From CADCWK01 sp965218235 (GTDB taxonomy: Bacteria > Chloroflexota > Chloroflexia > Thermomicrobiales > UBA6265), in NCBI GenBank assembly GCA_965218235.1, contig OZ244595.1, forward strand, positions 1,550,001 to 1,614,000: 64,000 nucleotides of DNA, in the 5' to 3' direction. Position 1 is the stretch's first letter. Each line of letters starts with the position of its first letter. Shown piece after piece: positions 40,739 through 50,253 of the stretch. The notes beneath the pieces are model-generated. The model was not told the DNA's origin. It was given only the letters and a program-made list of their open reading frames with translations, and did not search any database. The position numbers and the translations under genes were made by a program.

Positions 40739-40772
40739 TCTCCCCTCTCCATCCGCAGATGGGGAGGGGCCG
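40739..40772 (-). terminator. G-rich hairpin after the AceE-type gene
   Basis: CCCCTCTCCATC pairs with GATGGGGAGGGG over a short CGCA loop, 14 bp beyond the E1 stop on the minus strand, next to further G-runs like those of the G-rich repeat at 2274 and 21941. Confidence 0.6.
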
Positions 40773-40785
40773 GGGGAGGGGTTGA

Positions 40786-43212
40786 CTATCGAAGGTCAAG
40801 GGCCAGCAGGCCGGCGTTGACGATGGTGTCGACGTCGATGCCGACCTGGCCGTAGAGCTCGCCGCGGGAGCCGGACTGGCCGAACTCGTCGACGCCGAGC
40901 GGGACGACCGGCGCTCCCCAGACCGAGCCAAGGAAGGCGAGCGAGTGCGACGCGGCGTCCTGAACCGTGACGATCGGAGCGCGGCGGTCGGTGCCGGGGA
41001 ACAGCGTCTCCAGGTGGCCGTGGTCATGCCGGGCGCGGGCGTCAGTCAACTGGGCGGCGCGGGCGGTCCGGCCAGCGCGGTAGAGGCGGTCGGCGCTGGT
41101 CACGTTGATGACGTTGACCGCGACGCCCTCGGCCTTGAGGACGCGAGCGGCGGCGATCGCCTCCGGAACCATGATCCCGCCGACCGCGATCGTGACCGCG
41201 TCCTCGCCGGCCAGGTCCGGCGTGTCGACGTGGCGGTCGACGATCCGGTAACCGCCGGCCAGGACCTGGCGGCGGAGCTCGGTCTCGCCGAGACGGGCCA
41301 GTGGCTCGCTGAGGAGGCTCTGGTCGATCGGCTTGGTCGAGAGCCGCAAGTAGGTCGACTGGCCGTGCTCGAGGTCGAGGCACTGGCCGATCGCGTCCAG
41401 CAGCACCCAGTCGACCTCGCGACCAAAGGCCGGCTCGTAGAAGCGCAGGTTGGGCAGCTCGATCCCGAGCGATGCCGTGACCGAGCTCTGGTGGGCGCCA
41501 CCCTCCGGGCTGAGCGATACCCCGGCCGGCGTCCCGGCGAAGATCATCCGGGACCTGATGTAGAGCCCGTAGATCAGTGCGTCGAGGCCACGGCAGATGA
41601 ACGGGTCGTAGACCGTCCCGATCGGGATCAGCGGCTGGCCGATCAGCTCCTCGGCCAGACCGAACTGGCTCAGGGCCATGAACAGGTTCATCTCCGAGAT
41701 GCCGAACTCGATGTGCTGCCCGGTCGGGGAGGGGCGCCAGCGCAGCATTCGCTGCTGGTTGTCCTCGTACTGGGTCGTCTCCTCGGCCGCGAAGACGCCG
41801 ACCTTGTTGATCCAGCCGGAGAGGTGGGTTGACGTCGCGACGTCGGGCGACATCGTCACGATCCGTTCGCCGATTCCCGGCAGGTCGCCGGCCCGGAGCA
41901 AGGCGCGGCCGAACGCCTCCTGGGTCGAGGTCTGCTTGGGGTGACGGCTCTCGATGTCGTCCGGCAGGGCGTCGACCGGGACGGACGCCTTGCGGCCCGG
42001 CTGAGCCAGCTCGGCACCACGGGCCAAGCAGAGTCTGCTGGCTTCCGTCCCACTGTCGAAGAGGGCCCACGGGTCCTCCTCTGACGCGCCGAGCCGGGGC
42101 CGGAGCTCCTCGACCTGCGCCGCCGACAGGAGCTGCGAGTGATTGAGCGGGTCGGCCGCCATCGGTAATCCGTAGCCCTTGACGGTGTAAGCGAACAGGA
42201 CCACCGGCGCGTCGGTGAGGTGGTCGGCCTGGCGGAACAGCTCGAGCAACGTGACGAGATCGTGTCCGCCGAGGTTGGCGATCGTCGCCTGGAGCTCATC
42301 GTCCGCGGTGCCGGCGACGGCGGCGAGAATGCCCTCGTGGTCCGGCGATGCCGGGTTGCCCGCCAGCCGCTCGCGGAGCGAGGTCGGGTCGGTCGTCCGG
42401 ACGAGCGCCTGGTACTCCTCGTTGGGCATCTGGTCGATCCGGCGGCGAAGCGAGTCGCCGTGCGTGCCGGCCATCAGCTCACCAAGGCGGGTGCCGTACT
42501 TGGCCTCGAGGACGTGCCAGCCGGCGGCGGCGAACAGGCCCTTGAGCCGCTCGGCCTTGATCCCGGGGATGACGCGGTCGAGGCTCTGCCGGTTGAGATC
42601 GACGATCAGCATCACATTCCCGAGCCGCTGGACCGACTCGTCGATCACCGTCTCCCAGATGTTGCCCTCGTCCAGCTCGGCGTCGCCGATCAGCGAGATG
42701 AACCGGCCGGAGGAGACGTGGCCGAAGCGGCGCTCGGCGTACTCGCTCGCCATCGAGGCGAAGATCGGGGCGACCGCGCCGAGCCCAACCGATCCCGTCG
42801 AGAAGTCGACGGGGTCCGGGTCCTTGGTCCGGGACGGGTAGGACTGAAGCCCGCCGTACTGGCGCAGCATCGTCAGGTACGACCGATCGAGCTGCCCGAG
42901 GAGGTACTGGATCGAATGGTAGGCCGGCGAGGCGTGCGGCTTGATCGAGACCCGGTCCCCGGCGCGGAGATGATGGAAGTAGAGCGCCGTCAGGATCGTC
43001 ACGACTGAGGCCGACGAGGCCTGGTGACCGCCGACCTTGGTCGGCTTGTCCGGATTCCGCCGGACGTTATTGGCGTGGTGGATCATCAGCGTCGACAGCC
43101 AGAGGATCCGGCGCTCGATCTCGCGCAGGGTGTCGAGGTTGTCCGGCAGGTCCCGCCTCAGGGCGCCGGGCAGGGACGGCGTCGTGACGACGGGTCGATC
43201 GGTGGTTGTCAT
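40786..43212 (-). CDS. aceE: AceE-type pyruvate dehydrogenase E1 / transketolase-like protein
   Basis: An 808-residue thiamine-diphosphate enzyme with the single-chain architecture of homodimeric E1 (AceE). It decarboxylates pyruvate (or a related 2-oxo acid) and passes the acyl group to E2 lipoate. Matches to AceE include GGHQASSASV, SYPSRTKDPD, FSTGSVGLGAVAPIF, the ThDP motif GDAELDEGN (176-184) to VDLNRQSLD, GGHDLVTLLELFRQA, TVKGYG, and in the second half EFGISEMNLF, YGLYIRSRMIFAGT and SPEGGAHQSS. E. coli AceE is 887 residues. The ATG at 43212 has GGAG. No E2 gene is adjacent, and an E3 lies at 22-23.5 kb. A different 2-oxo acid as substrate is possible. Confidence 0.85.
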   Translation of the reverse strand: MTTTDRPVVTTPSLPGALRRDLPDNLDTLREIERRILWLSTLMIHHANNVRRNPDKPTKVGGHQASSASVVTILTALYFHHLRAGDRVSIKPHASPAYHSIQYLLGQLDRSYLTMLRQYGGLQSYPSRTKDPDPVDFSTGSVGLGAVAPIFASMASEYAERRFGHVSSGRFISLIGDAELDEGNIWETVIDESVQRLGNVMLIVDLNRQSLDRVIPGIKAERLKGLFAAAGWHVLEAKYGTRLGELMAGTHGDSLRRRIDQMPNEEYQALVRTTDPTSLRERLAGNPASPDHEGILAAVAGTADDELQATIANLGGHDLVTLLELFRQADHLTDAPVVLFAYTVKGYGLPMAADPLNHSQLLSAAQVEELRPRLGASEEDPWALFDSGTEASRLCLARGAELAQPGRKASVPVDALPDDIESRHPKQTSTQEAFGRALLRAGDLPGIGERIVTMSPDVATSTHLSGWINKVGVFAAEETTQYEDNQQRMLRWRPSPTGQHIEFGISEMNLFMALSQFGLAEELIGQPLIPIGTVYDPFICRGLDALIYGLYIRSRMIFAGTPAGVSLSPEGGAHQSSVTASLGIELPNLRFYEPAFGREVDWVLLDAIGQCLDLEHGQSTYLRLSTKPIDQSLLSEPLARLGETELRRQVLAGGYRIVDRHVDTPDLAGEDAVTIAVGGIMVPEAIAAARVLKAEGVAVNVINVTSADRLYRAGRTARAAQLTDARARHDHGHLETLFPGTDRRAPIVTVQDAASHSLAFLGSVWGAPVVPLGVDEFGQSGSRGELYGQVGIDVDTIVNAGLLALDLR

Positions 43213-43607
43213 GGTGCTCCGTCCTGCTGTCCCTGAAGTCAGTGGCATCGCGGGTCTGATGCACGATCGCAACGGCTCCATGGTGGTTACCGTCGATCGC
43301 CTTACTGCTGCCGCAATGGTACGGGATCAGGCGGGTGATCCGGCATCGTCTTCTCGGTGTCCATGACGCCGGATCGGGCGATTCCCGATCGACCGGGGTG
43401 ACTACGAAAGCGTCTTCCCAATCCAGACCCGGCCGGCTCAGGACGCGATACACTGTCCGAGCCTGCTGGTCGGCATTGTGCGTCCCTGAACGCGCCTGCC
43501 CCACCGGTCAGCGCGCCATCCGCCCCTCGCGGATCTCCGGCGCGACCATCCCGCCCGTCCTGCCCGAGACGTCCGCCGTCCCCAGCTCAAGGAGCCGTCG
43601 CGCCGCC
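43213..43607. other. Divergent intergenic region, no gene seen
   Basis: It lies between the minus-strand AceE-type gene and the plus-strand ABC exporter. The frame of the exporter stays open through much of it, but no ribosome site or homology supports extending the gene. Promoters are expected here; none is clear by eye. Confidence 0.45.
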
Positions 43608-45413
43608 ATGACCGCAGTATCCAGTTCCATCGAGACCGGCGAGCCCGGAACCCGAGCGCTTGTCAGACGCTTCGCCGCGTACTACCGGCCCTACCGGCGT
43701 CTGTTCCTGCTCGACTTCATCTGCGCGGTGATCTCGGGTCTCCTCGAGCTCGGCTTCCCGGTCGCGGTCGGTCTGTTCATCGATCGGCTGCTGCCCGATG
43801 GTGACTGGACGGTCATCATAGTCGCGTCGGCCGGGTTGGCGGCGGTCTATATCGCCAACGCCGGTCTGATGGTCATCGTGACGTACTGGGGTCACGTCCT
43901 CGGAATCAACATCGAGACCGACATGCGGAGCCGGGCGTTCGATCATCTGCAGAAACTGTCGTTCGGCTACTTCGACAACCAGAAGACGGGCCACATCATC
44001 GGCCGGGTGACGAAGGACCTGGAGGAAGTCGGCGAAGTTGCCCACCACGGGCCCGAGGACACGTTCATCGCGATCATGACACTGGTCGGCGCATTCGTCC
44101 TGATGTTTGCGATTCATCCCCAGCTGGCCTGGATCACCGCCCTGATCGTGCCGGTCGTCCTCTTCGTCACGATGCGCTTCGGCAGTCAGATGACGATGAA
44201 CTTTCGTCAGTTGTTCGCCCGGGTTGGCTCGTTCAACGCGCGGATCGAGGAGAACGTCGGCGGCATCCGCGTCGTCCAGGCTTTTGCCAACGAAGATCAC
44301 GAGCGGGGCCTGTTCGCGACCGACAACGAAAACTACCGCGGGACGAAGAAACGCGCCTACCGTCTGATGACGATGACCATGACGCTCAGCTACTTGAGCA
44401 TGCGCGTCACCCAGCTGGTCGTGCTGGTCGCGGGGACCTACTTCATCTTCCACGGCAGCCTGACCAACGGCGGGTTCATCAGCTTTCTGCTTCTCGTCAA
44501 CGTCTTCTTCCGGCCGATCGAGAAGATCAACGCCATCCTGGAGCAATACCCCAAGGGTATCGCCGGCTTCCGGCGCTATTGCGAGCTGATGGATACCGAG
44601 CCGGACATCGTTGACGCGCCGAATGCGATCGCGGTCGGCGACCTGCGTGGCGAGATCCGCTACGAGCGCGTCAGCTTCCGCTACAGCACCGGCCGGCCTG
44701 TCCTCAACGACATCGACCTCGTCATCCACGCCAGCGAGACGATCGCGTTCGTGGGGCCGTCTGGCGCCGGAAAGACGACGATCTCCTCACTGTTGCCGCG
44801 CTTCTATGAGGTGACTGGCGGCCGGATCACGATCGACGGGATCGACATCCGGGAGATGACGCTGGCGTCGTTGCGGCGGGAGATCGGTATCGTCCAGCAG
44901 GACGTCTTCCTGTTCGGTGGGACGATTCGGGAGAACATCGCTTACGGCCGACTCGACGCCGACGAGGCGGCCATCCTCGACGCGGCCCGCCGGGCGAAGC
45001 TCGACCAGGTAATCGCCAACCTCACCGACGGTCTCGACACCGTCATCGGCGAGCGAGGCGTCAAGCTCTCGGGCGGACAGAAGCAGCGCCTCGCCATCGC
45101 CCGGATGTTCCTCAAGAACCCGCCGATCCTGATTCTGGATGAGGCCACCTCGGCCCTGGATACTGAGACCGAGCGGGCGATCCAGCAATCGCTGACCGAG
45201 CTGGCGGAGGGCCGGACGACGCTCGTCATCGCCCACCGCCTCGCCACGATCCAGAACGCCGACCGGATCGTCGTTGTCGACGAGAACGGCGTCGGCGAGC
45301 AGGGTCCGCACGCCGAACTCGTCAAACGCGGCGGCGTCTACCGTCGCCTCCACGACGCTCAGTACCGCCTCCTGATTGGCCGAGAGGATCCCGAACCCGC
45401 CTCGGCAGACTAG
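43608..45413 (+). CDS. ABC exporter, fused permease-ATPase (MsbA/BmrA type)
   Basis: A 601-residue half-transporter with six TM helices (~30-320) followed by an ABC ATPase domain. The TM domain includes the coupling-helix sequence HLQKLSFGYFDNQKTGHIIG and NVGGIRVVQAFANED. The ATPase has Walker A GPSGAGKTT, Q-loop QQDVFLFGGTIRENI, signature LSGGQKQRLAIARM, Walker B ILILDEATSALD and the H-loop IAHRLATI, all intact. It probably works as a homodimer exporting lipid or amphiphilic compounds. The ATG at 43608 was chosen; AAGGAG lies 13 bp upstream. Confidence 0.94.
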   Translation: MTAVSSSIETGEPGTRALVRRFAAYYRPYRRLFLLDFICAVISGLLELGFPVAVGLFIDRLLPDGDWTVIIVASAGLAAVYIANAGLMVIVTYWGHVLGINIETDMRSRAFDHLQKLSFGYFDNQKTGHIIGRVTKDLEEVGEVAHHGPEDTFIAIMTLVGAFVLMFAIHPQLAWITALIVPVVLFVTMRFGSQMTMNFRQLFARVGSFNARIEENVGGIRVVQAFANEDHERGLFATDNENYRGTKKRAYRLMTMTMTLSYLSMRVTQLVVLVAGTYFIFHGSLTNGGFISFLLLVNVFFRPIEKINAILEQYPKGIAGFRRYCELMDTEPDIVDAPNAIAVGDLRGEIRYERVSFRYSTGRPVLNDIDLVIHASETIAFVGPSGAGKTTISSLLPRFYEVTGGRITIDGIDIREMTLASLRREIGIVQQDVFLFGGTIRENIAYGRLDADEAAILDAARRAKLDQVIANLTDGLDTVIGERGVKLSGGQKQRLAIARMFLKNPPILILDEATSALDTETERAIQQSLTELAEGRTTLVIAHRLATIQNADRIVVVDENGVGEQGPHAELVKRGGVYRRLHDAQYRLLIGREDPEPASAD

Positions 45414-45452
45414 ACAGCGATTGCGGAGACCCGCGGCTGCACAGGCCCTGGA

Positions 45453-45577
45453 GGGACCGGCCATGGAATGCTGGATGCGGCAGCGAGTCCCCTGCCAGCG
45501 CGTTCCCCCTGTCCGTCAGGATCCCGGCGGGCTGGTTCCAGAACAATGTCGTTCAGCCGGTCCGTTCAGGACCGGAT
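45453..45577. repeat. REPIN-like paired inverted repeat D
   Basis: The left arm GGGACCGGCCATGGAATGCT (45453-45472) is degenerate in its second half. The right arm (45545-45577) in reverse complement reads TCCGGTCCTGAACGGACCGG then CTGAACGACATTG and matches copies A-C well. Confidence 0.6.
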
Positions 45578-45652
45578 TGCCGTCGGTTCGGTCAGAGTGC
45601 TCCCATTTGCCGGAAAAAGACCCGATTGCGACAGTGCCCGGTGGCGCCCGGA

Positions 45653-45682
45653 TTGACGCGGCCCCGCTACCGGTGCTACCGT
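45653..45682 (+). promoter_or_regulatory. Candidate sigma70 promoter of the peptide importer operon
   Basis: TTGACG (45653-45658), an 18-bp spacer, then TACCGT (45677-45682). The -35 matches consensus at five of six bases, the -10 at three. It lies 148 bp before the binding-protein start. Confidence 0.35.
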
Positions 45683-45830
45683 CATCCTACCTTGACCATA
45701 CCTCCAGCGGGGTGCATGTGACTGGCGGATTGGGTCATGCCCCGGTCGTCGCTAATCGATACATCCCGTTTTCAATGGTCGGCGATCCGGTTCGGGTCGT
45801 CTCTTCAGGCAGCAGACAAGGGTGTGTGCA

Positions 45831-47552
45831 ATGAACGAAGACCAGCTCGAATCGTCCGTCACCCGCTCCGGACGTCAGCTGACGTCTGCCCAGGTCGACC
45901 GGCGGAAGCTCATGCGGGGCCTGCTGGCGACGGGCGCGATCGCGACACTGGCCGGTGCGCCGCGCCGCGCCGTCGCCCAGTCCACACCGGAAGGAGAAAC
46001 ACCGGCCAGCCCGGAGCCCTTCGTCGGTGACCTCGCCGCCGAACAGGTGATGCGCTTGCCGACCGGCGAGCCGACGACGATGGACCCTGGCGTCAGCTAC
46101 GGCGACGACGAGCTCACCATCTTCTACAACATCTTCGAGGGGCTCGTTGGCGTCGACATGCGGACCGGCGAGGTCGTTCCGCGAGCGGCCGAGAGCTACA
46201 CCAGCAACGCGGACAGCACCCAGTTCACCTTCATCATCCGCCAGGGCGCGATGTGGTCGGACGGGACGCCCCTCAATGCCAACGACTTCGTCTACAGCTG
46301 GCAGCGCGTCCTCGATCCCGACACCCTGTCGGAGTACACGGCGGCGCTCTACCCGATCCTCAACGCCGAAGCGATCGACGCCGGCGAGATGGAGATTACG
46401 GAGCTTGGCGTGACCGCGCTGGACGACTACACGCTTCAGGTAACGCTCGAAGGGGCGACCCCGTACTTCCCGCTGCTTGCCACGACCTGGACCTACGCCG
46501 CTGTCCCGCGCCACGTCATCGACGCGGTCGGACCAGAGTGGGTCGAGTCGGAGAACATCGTCTCGTCCGGGCCGTTCATGATGACGGAGTGGGTCCACGA
46601 CCAGCGGATCGTGCTCGAGCCGAACCCGAACTACTACGGCGAGCGGCCGACGCTGACACGGGCCGAGTACCGGATCTTCGAAGACGAGTCGACTCAGGCC
46701 TACGTCGCCTACGAGGCCGACGAACTGGACTATGCCGAGCCCGAGGGCCCCGACCTCGACCGCATCCTCGCCGACCCGGCGCTCGCGGCGGAGCTGGTCG
46801 AGTTCCCGCTGTCCAACACGTTCTTCATCGTCTGCGATACCAGCACCTCCCCGACCGATCAGATCGCCTTTCGACAGGCGCTGTCGAAGTCGATCGACCG
46901 CAACCTCCTTGCCGGGACGATCCTCCGCGATCAGTACCTGCCCGCGTTCTCGATCCTGCCGCCGGACATTCCGGGGAACAACCCGGACGCCGGGGTCACG
47001 GAGAGCGTCGAGGAGGCCCAGGCGCTCCTCGCCGGCGCCGGGATCGACCCGGCCGCGGCCACGATCGAGCTGACCTACCTCAGCACCCCCGCCCGGTACA
47101 AGACCGTCGCCGAGTATCTCCAGGCTACCTGGCAGCAGAACCTCGGCATCACCGTCACCCTCGCGCCCCTGGAGGACTCCGCCTACAGCGACTGGCGGGC
47201 ATCCCGTGAGACTCAGTCCTACGGGGTCTATTCCGGGACCTGGGGGTCGGACTTCGCCGATGCCTCGAACTGGTTCAACCAGAACTTCACCAGCCAGACC
47301 GACCACTACCGCAACCACTGGGTCAATGCGGAGTTCGACAGCCTCTGCGCCACCGCCGCGCCGAACACCAACGTCGCGGAGCGGGACAGCCAGTACGCTC
47401 AGGCGGAGGCGATCATGATTGAGGAGGCGCCGATCTTCCCGCTCTACCGCGGCAAGGCGACCCGGGCGCTGAAGCCCTACGTCAAGGACCTCTGGTTCCA
47501 GCCGATCATCTCGGTGCCGCACCTCCGGACGGTCAAGATCTCCGCGAGCTAG
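45831..47552 (+). CDS. Oligopeptide ABC transporter substrate-binding protein (SBP family 5)
   Basis: A 573-residue extracytoplasmic binding protein, OppA/DppA-like. The N terminus has a Tat-type signal (DRRKLMRGLLATGAIATL, then cleavage after AVAQ) and no lipobox cysteine. Family motifs are PTTMDPGVSYGDDELTIFYN, FEGLVGVDMRTGEVVPRAAE, MWSDGTPLNANDFVYSWQRV, and GPFMMTEWVHDQRIVLEPNP then YYG. The ATG at 45831 is preceded by AAGGGTGTG. It is the first gene of a peptide-importer operon with two permeases. Ligand could be peptides, amides or other small solutes. Confidence 0.93.
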   Translation: MNEDQLESSVTRSGRQLTSAQVDRRKLMRGLLATGAIATLAGAPRRAVAQSTPEGETPASPEPFVGDLAAEQVMRLPTGEPTTMDPGVSYGDDELTIFYNIFEGLVGVDMRTGEVVPRAAESYTSNADSTQFTFIIRQGAMWSDGTPLNANDFVYSWQRVLDPDTLSEYTAALYPILNAEAIDAGEMEITELGVTALDDYTLQVTLEGATPYFPLLATTWTYAAVPRHVIDAVGPEWVESENIVSSGPFMMTEWVHDQRIVLEPNPNYYGERPTLTRAEYRIFEDESTQAYVAYEADELDYAEPEGPDLDRILADPALAAELVEFPLSNTFFIVCDTSTSPTDQIAFRQALSKSIDRNLLAGTILRDQYLPAFSILPPDIPGNNPDAGVTESVEEAQALLAGAGIDPAAATIELTYLSTPARYKTVAEYLQATWQQNLGITVTLAPLEDSAYSDWRASRETQSYGVYSGTWGSDFADASNWFNQNFTSQTDHYRNHWVNAEFDSLCATAAPNTNVAERDSQYAQAEAIMIEEAPIFPLYRGKATRALKPYVKDLWFQPIISVPHLRTVKISAS

Positions 47553-47653
47553 CCCGACGCGGTTCAGGCCGGGCGGGGGCGGGCGGTCGAGCCATCCGCC
47601 GCTTCCGGCCCACGGGGCTGGCGATCAGGCCAGCCCCGCCCTCACGAGGTGTC

Positions 47654-48586
47654 ATGAATCGCGGGACCTACGTCATCCGGCGGGTGCTGCTGCTCATCCC
47701 GACCCTGCTGGCGATCTACACCCTGACGTTCCTCCTGATTCACGCCACGCCCGGCAGCCCGTGGTCGCAGGGGGAGAAACCGGTCCATCCCCGCGTGCTG
47801 GCGCGTCTCAACGAGGCCTATGGGCTCGACAAGCCGCTCTGGCGGCAGTACCTCGACTACCTCTGGAACGTCCTCCACGGCGACTTCGGGCCGTCCTTCG
47901 CCCAGCGCTCCCGTTCGGTGACCGACATCATCACGTCGACTTTCCCGGTCTCCCTCCAGCTCGGTCTGCTGGCGATGTCACTGGCCCTCGTCGTCGGGCT
48001 CACCCTCGGGACGATCGGCGCGCTGAGGCACAACTCCCTCCTCGACTACCTGACCAGCTTCCTCGCCATCATCGGGATCTCGACCCCGTCCTACGTGATC
48101 GGTTCGCTGCTGATCCTGCTGCTGGCCAGCAAGCTCCACCTCGTCCCGACCGGCGGCTGGGATGGGCTGCTCAGCACGAAAGCGGTCATCCCGGCGATCG
48201 CCCTCGCGCTGTTCCCGGCGGCCGTCCTCGCCCGGTACATGCGGGCCAGCATGCTCGACGTCCTCTCGGCCGACTACGTCCGGACCGCCCGGGCCAAGGG
48301 TCTGCGAGAGCAGTCGGTCGTGATCCGCCACGCCGTCCGGAACGCGCTGCTGCCGGTTCTGACCGTCTCCGGCGTCATCCTCGCCGACGTCATTACCGGC
48401 TCGTTCTTCGTCGAGACGATCTACTCGGTCCCCGGTCTGGGCCGCTATTTCGTCGAGAGCATCTCGCAGCGAGACTATCCGGTCATCCTCGGGACCGTCC
48501 TGCTGTTCGGGGCGGTGATCGCGGTGATGAACCTCGTCGTCGATTTGCTCTATCCACTCCTCGACCCACGCATGGCGCAGTCGTAG
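47654..48586 (+). CDS. Oligopeptide-type ABC permease (OppB/DppB family)
   Basis: A 310-residue inner-membrane permease with six TM helices and the OppB N-terminal form (YVIRRVLLLIPTLLAIYTLT). The ATPase-docking EAA-like loop reads LSADYVRTARAKGLREQSVV then IRHAVRNALLPVL. Also seen are YGLDKPLWRQY and TGSFFVETIYSVPGLGRYF. It lies 101 bp after the binding protein and 25 bp before the second permease. No ATPase is encoded next to it. Confidence 0.95.
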   Translation: MNRGTYVIRRVLLLIPTLLAIYTLTFLLIHATPGSPWSQGEKPVHPRVLARLNEAYGLDKPLWRQYLDYLWNVLHGDFGPSFAQRSRSVTDIITSTFPVSLQLGLLAMSLALVVGLTLGTIGALRHNSLLDYLTSFLAIIGISTPSYVIGSLLILLLASKLHLVPTGGWDGLLSTKAVIPAIALALFPAAVLARYMRASMLDVLSADYVRTARAKGLREQSVVIRHAVRNALLPVLTVSGVILADVITGSFFVETIYSVPGLGRYFVESISQRDYPVILGTVLLFGAVIAVMNLVVDLLYPLLDPRMAQS

Positions 48587-48611
48587 CCGGACCATCGGAC
48601 GGAGCAGGAAC

Positions 48612-49586
48612 ATGGCATCGGTCTCAACCGTCCGCGCTCCGGACATCGCGGCCCAGTCCCGGCTCGAAATCGGCCGGCGGATCGAGGGGCCGTGGCGGAG
48701 TGCCTTCGCCCGGCTGAGCCGGAACCGGCTGGCCGTCGTCTCGGCCGGTTTCATCATTGCCATCGCCGTCATGGCGGTCCTGCTGCCCGAGATCCTGCCG
48801 ACGAAGTACAACGACCAGAACTACGATGCCGTCACCCAGGGGCCAAGCTGGAGCCACTGGGCCGGGACCGACGAACTCGGCCGCGACATCATGGTCCGAC
48901 TCGTCTTTGGCGCCCGGATCTCGCTCACGGTCGGCTTCGTCGTCCAGATCGTCATCATCGCGCTCGGCGTCCCGCTCGGGCTGCTGGCGGGCTACTCGGG
49001 CGGCAAGATCGATACGGTCATCATGCGCCTCGTCGATGTCCTCTACGCGATGCCGTCCCTGCTGTTCGTCATCATCATCATGACCTTCCTGCGCGGGACG
49101 CTCGACAACAATCCGAGTGGCTTCGCCAGCCTGGTCTCGTCGCTCGACGCCCGGACCGGCGGGCTGGTCGGCGTCTACATCGGCCTCGGCCTGATCAGCT
49201 GGCTGACCGTCGCCCGGATCGTCCGGGCCAACGCCATGTCGCTCAAGGAAAAGGAGTTCGTCGAAGCCGCCCGCGGGATCGGCGCGACGCACAGCCAGAT
49301 CATGTTCCGCCACCTCCTGCCGAATACGCTGGCGACGATCGTAGTCGCGACGACCCTCGGCATCCCCGGCGCGATCCTCTACGAAGCCGGCCTAAGCTTC
49401 CTCGGACTCGGCGTCACGCCGCCGACGCCGAGCTGGGGGCTGATGATCAGCGAGGCGATCCCGAACATGCGGGCCCACCCGTACATGCTGGTTTTCCCGG
49501 CGCTGGCGCTCTCGTTGACGGTGCTGGCCTTCAACTTCCTCGGAGACGGGCTCCGCGACGCCTTCGACCCCTGGATGAAGCGGTAG
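48612..49586 (+). CDS. Oligopeptide-type ABC permease (OppC/DppC family)
   Basis: A 324-residue permease with an N-terminal OppC_N segment (AFARLSRNRLAVVSAGFIIA) followed by five or six TM helices. The motifs are WAGTDELGRDIMVRLVFGAR, GLLAGYSGGKIDTVIMRLVD and the EAA loop EKEFVEAARGIGATHSQIMF then RHLLPN. An LSFLGLGVTPPTPSWGLMI block comes before the last helix. It is the partner of the OppB-like protein. The usual OppD/OppF ATPase genes do not follow; the next genes encode hydrolases. Confidence 0.95.
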   Translation: MASVSTVRAPDIAAQSRLEIGRRIEGPWRSAFARLSRNRLAVVSAGFIIAIAVMAVLLPEILPTKYNDQNYDAVTQGPSWSHWAGTDELGRDIMVRLVFGARISLTVGFVVQIVIIALGVPLGLLAGYSGGKIDTVIMRLVDVLYAMPSLLFVIIIMTFLRGTLDNNPSGFASLVSSLDARTGGLVGVYIGLGLISWLTVARIVRANAMSLKEKEFVEAARGIGATHSQIMFRHLLPNTLATIVVATTLGIPGAILYEAGLSFLGLGVTPPTPSWGLMISEAIPNMRAHPYMLVFPALALSLTVLAFNFLGDGLRDAFDPWMKR

Positions 49587-50253
49587 CCGCCCCAACGCAG
49601 GCGCCGGAACATGGTCGAGCCAAGAATCCATCAGCGGTCAGATAGTCTGGTCAATACGTGACATAAATAGTGACGCGCTTCGATTCTGGTCATGCCGCCG
49701 GGATGGAGGCTCTCCACTGAACGTCAGAAACGCTGTCTGGTCAATCGCTTTCGGAACTGGACGTCGTCTTCGCAACGCTCTGCGCCGTTCCTGAGGCCGT
49801 CCCTGAAGGGACCAGGCTCAGGAACAGCGATAGTGGTCGGCCAACCCGGTGCCGGACAACGCACGTTGCCCTGGCCGATGTCATACCGGTCCGAGATCTG
49901 AGACTGCCGAGTCCGGTTGGTCGCCGATCCATCTTGATGTGACCCTGATCGAAGACGAAGGACGTGACAGCGTTCGGATAGCCCGAGGCGACCGCCATAA
50001 ATGAGGACCGGATCGCCGATCCATTCGACAAGAAATCGGCCGAGTAGCTGAGCGATTGGAGTCGTGACGAATGTTGCATCCGCCGGATGGTCCTGCCCAG
50101 GGCTCTATGCGGATAAGCTACGTTACCCGCAATATTATCAATGTGAGGAGCGGCGACCACCGTGTCTGGTAGCCCAATGTCTGATCCGGGTGCGAGAATG
50201 CGGGATCAGCCGCGGAGCATGGACCCCAGGCGACGAACCACGAGGTGGTCACC
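49587..50253. other. Long intergenic region, no supported gene
   Basis: 667 bp of lower and uneven G+C. It contains a hairpin repeat (49787-49825) and A+T-rich patches (ATAAATAG near 49664, AATATTATCAATG near 50130). A minus-strand frame (49741-50160) is open, but it has a composition unlike its neighbours and no family match, so I did not call it. It may hold a decayed gene. Confidence 0.45.
49787..49825. repeat. Solitary REP-like hairpin
   Basis: GTTCCTGAG-GCC-GTCCCT, a GAAGGGAC half and then CTCAGGAAC form a near-perfect palindrome of ~39 bp. The central GTCCCTGAAGGGAC is the same as in REPIN arms. It is 200 bp beyond the OppC-like stop and may act as a terminator. Confidence 0.6.

Larger units (their letters stand above)
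45414..45830. other. Intergenic region with repeat and candidate promoter
   Basis: It holds the fourth REPIN-like element (45453-45577) and a candidate sigma70 promoter (45653-45682) for the peptide importer genes. No coding signal. Confidence 0.5.

Noticed and set aside
45735..47522. 595-codon minus-strand frame opposite the peptide-binding protein gene
   Set aside because: Antisense shadow, rich in Arg, Val, Gly and Asp; covers a secure gene.
49741..50160. 139-codon minus-strand frame in the 667-bp intergenic region
   Set aside because: Ser/Arg/Thr-rich with no motif or start signal; might be a remnant, but the sequence alone does not support it.
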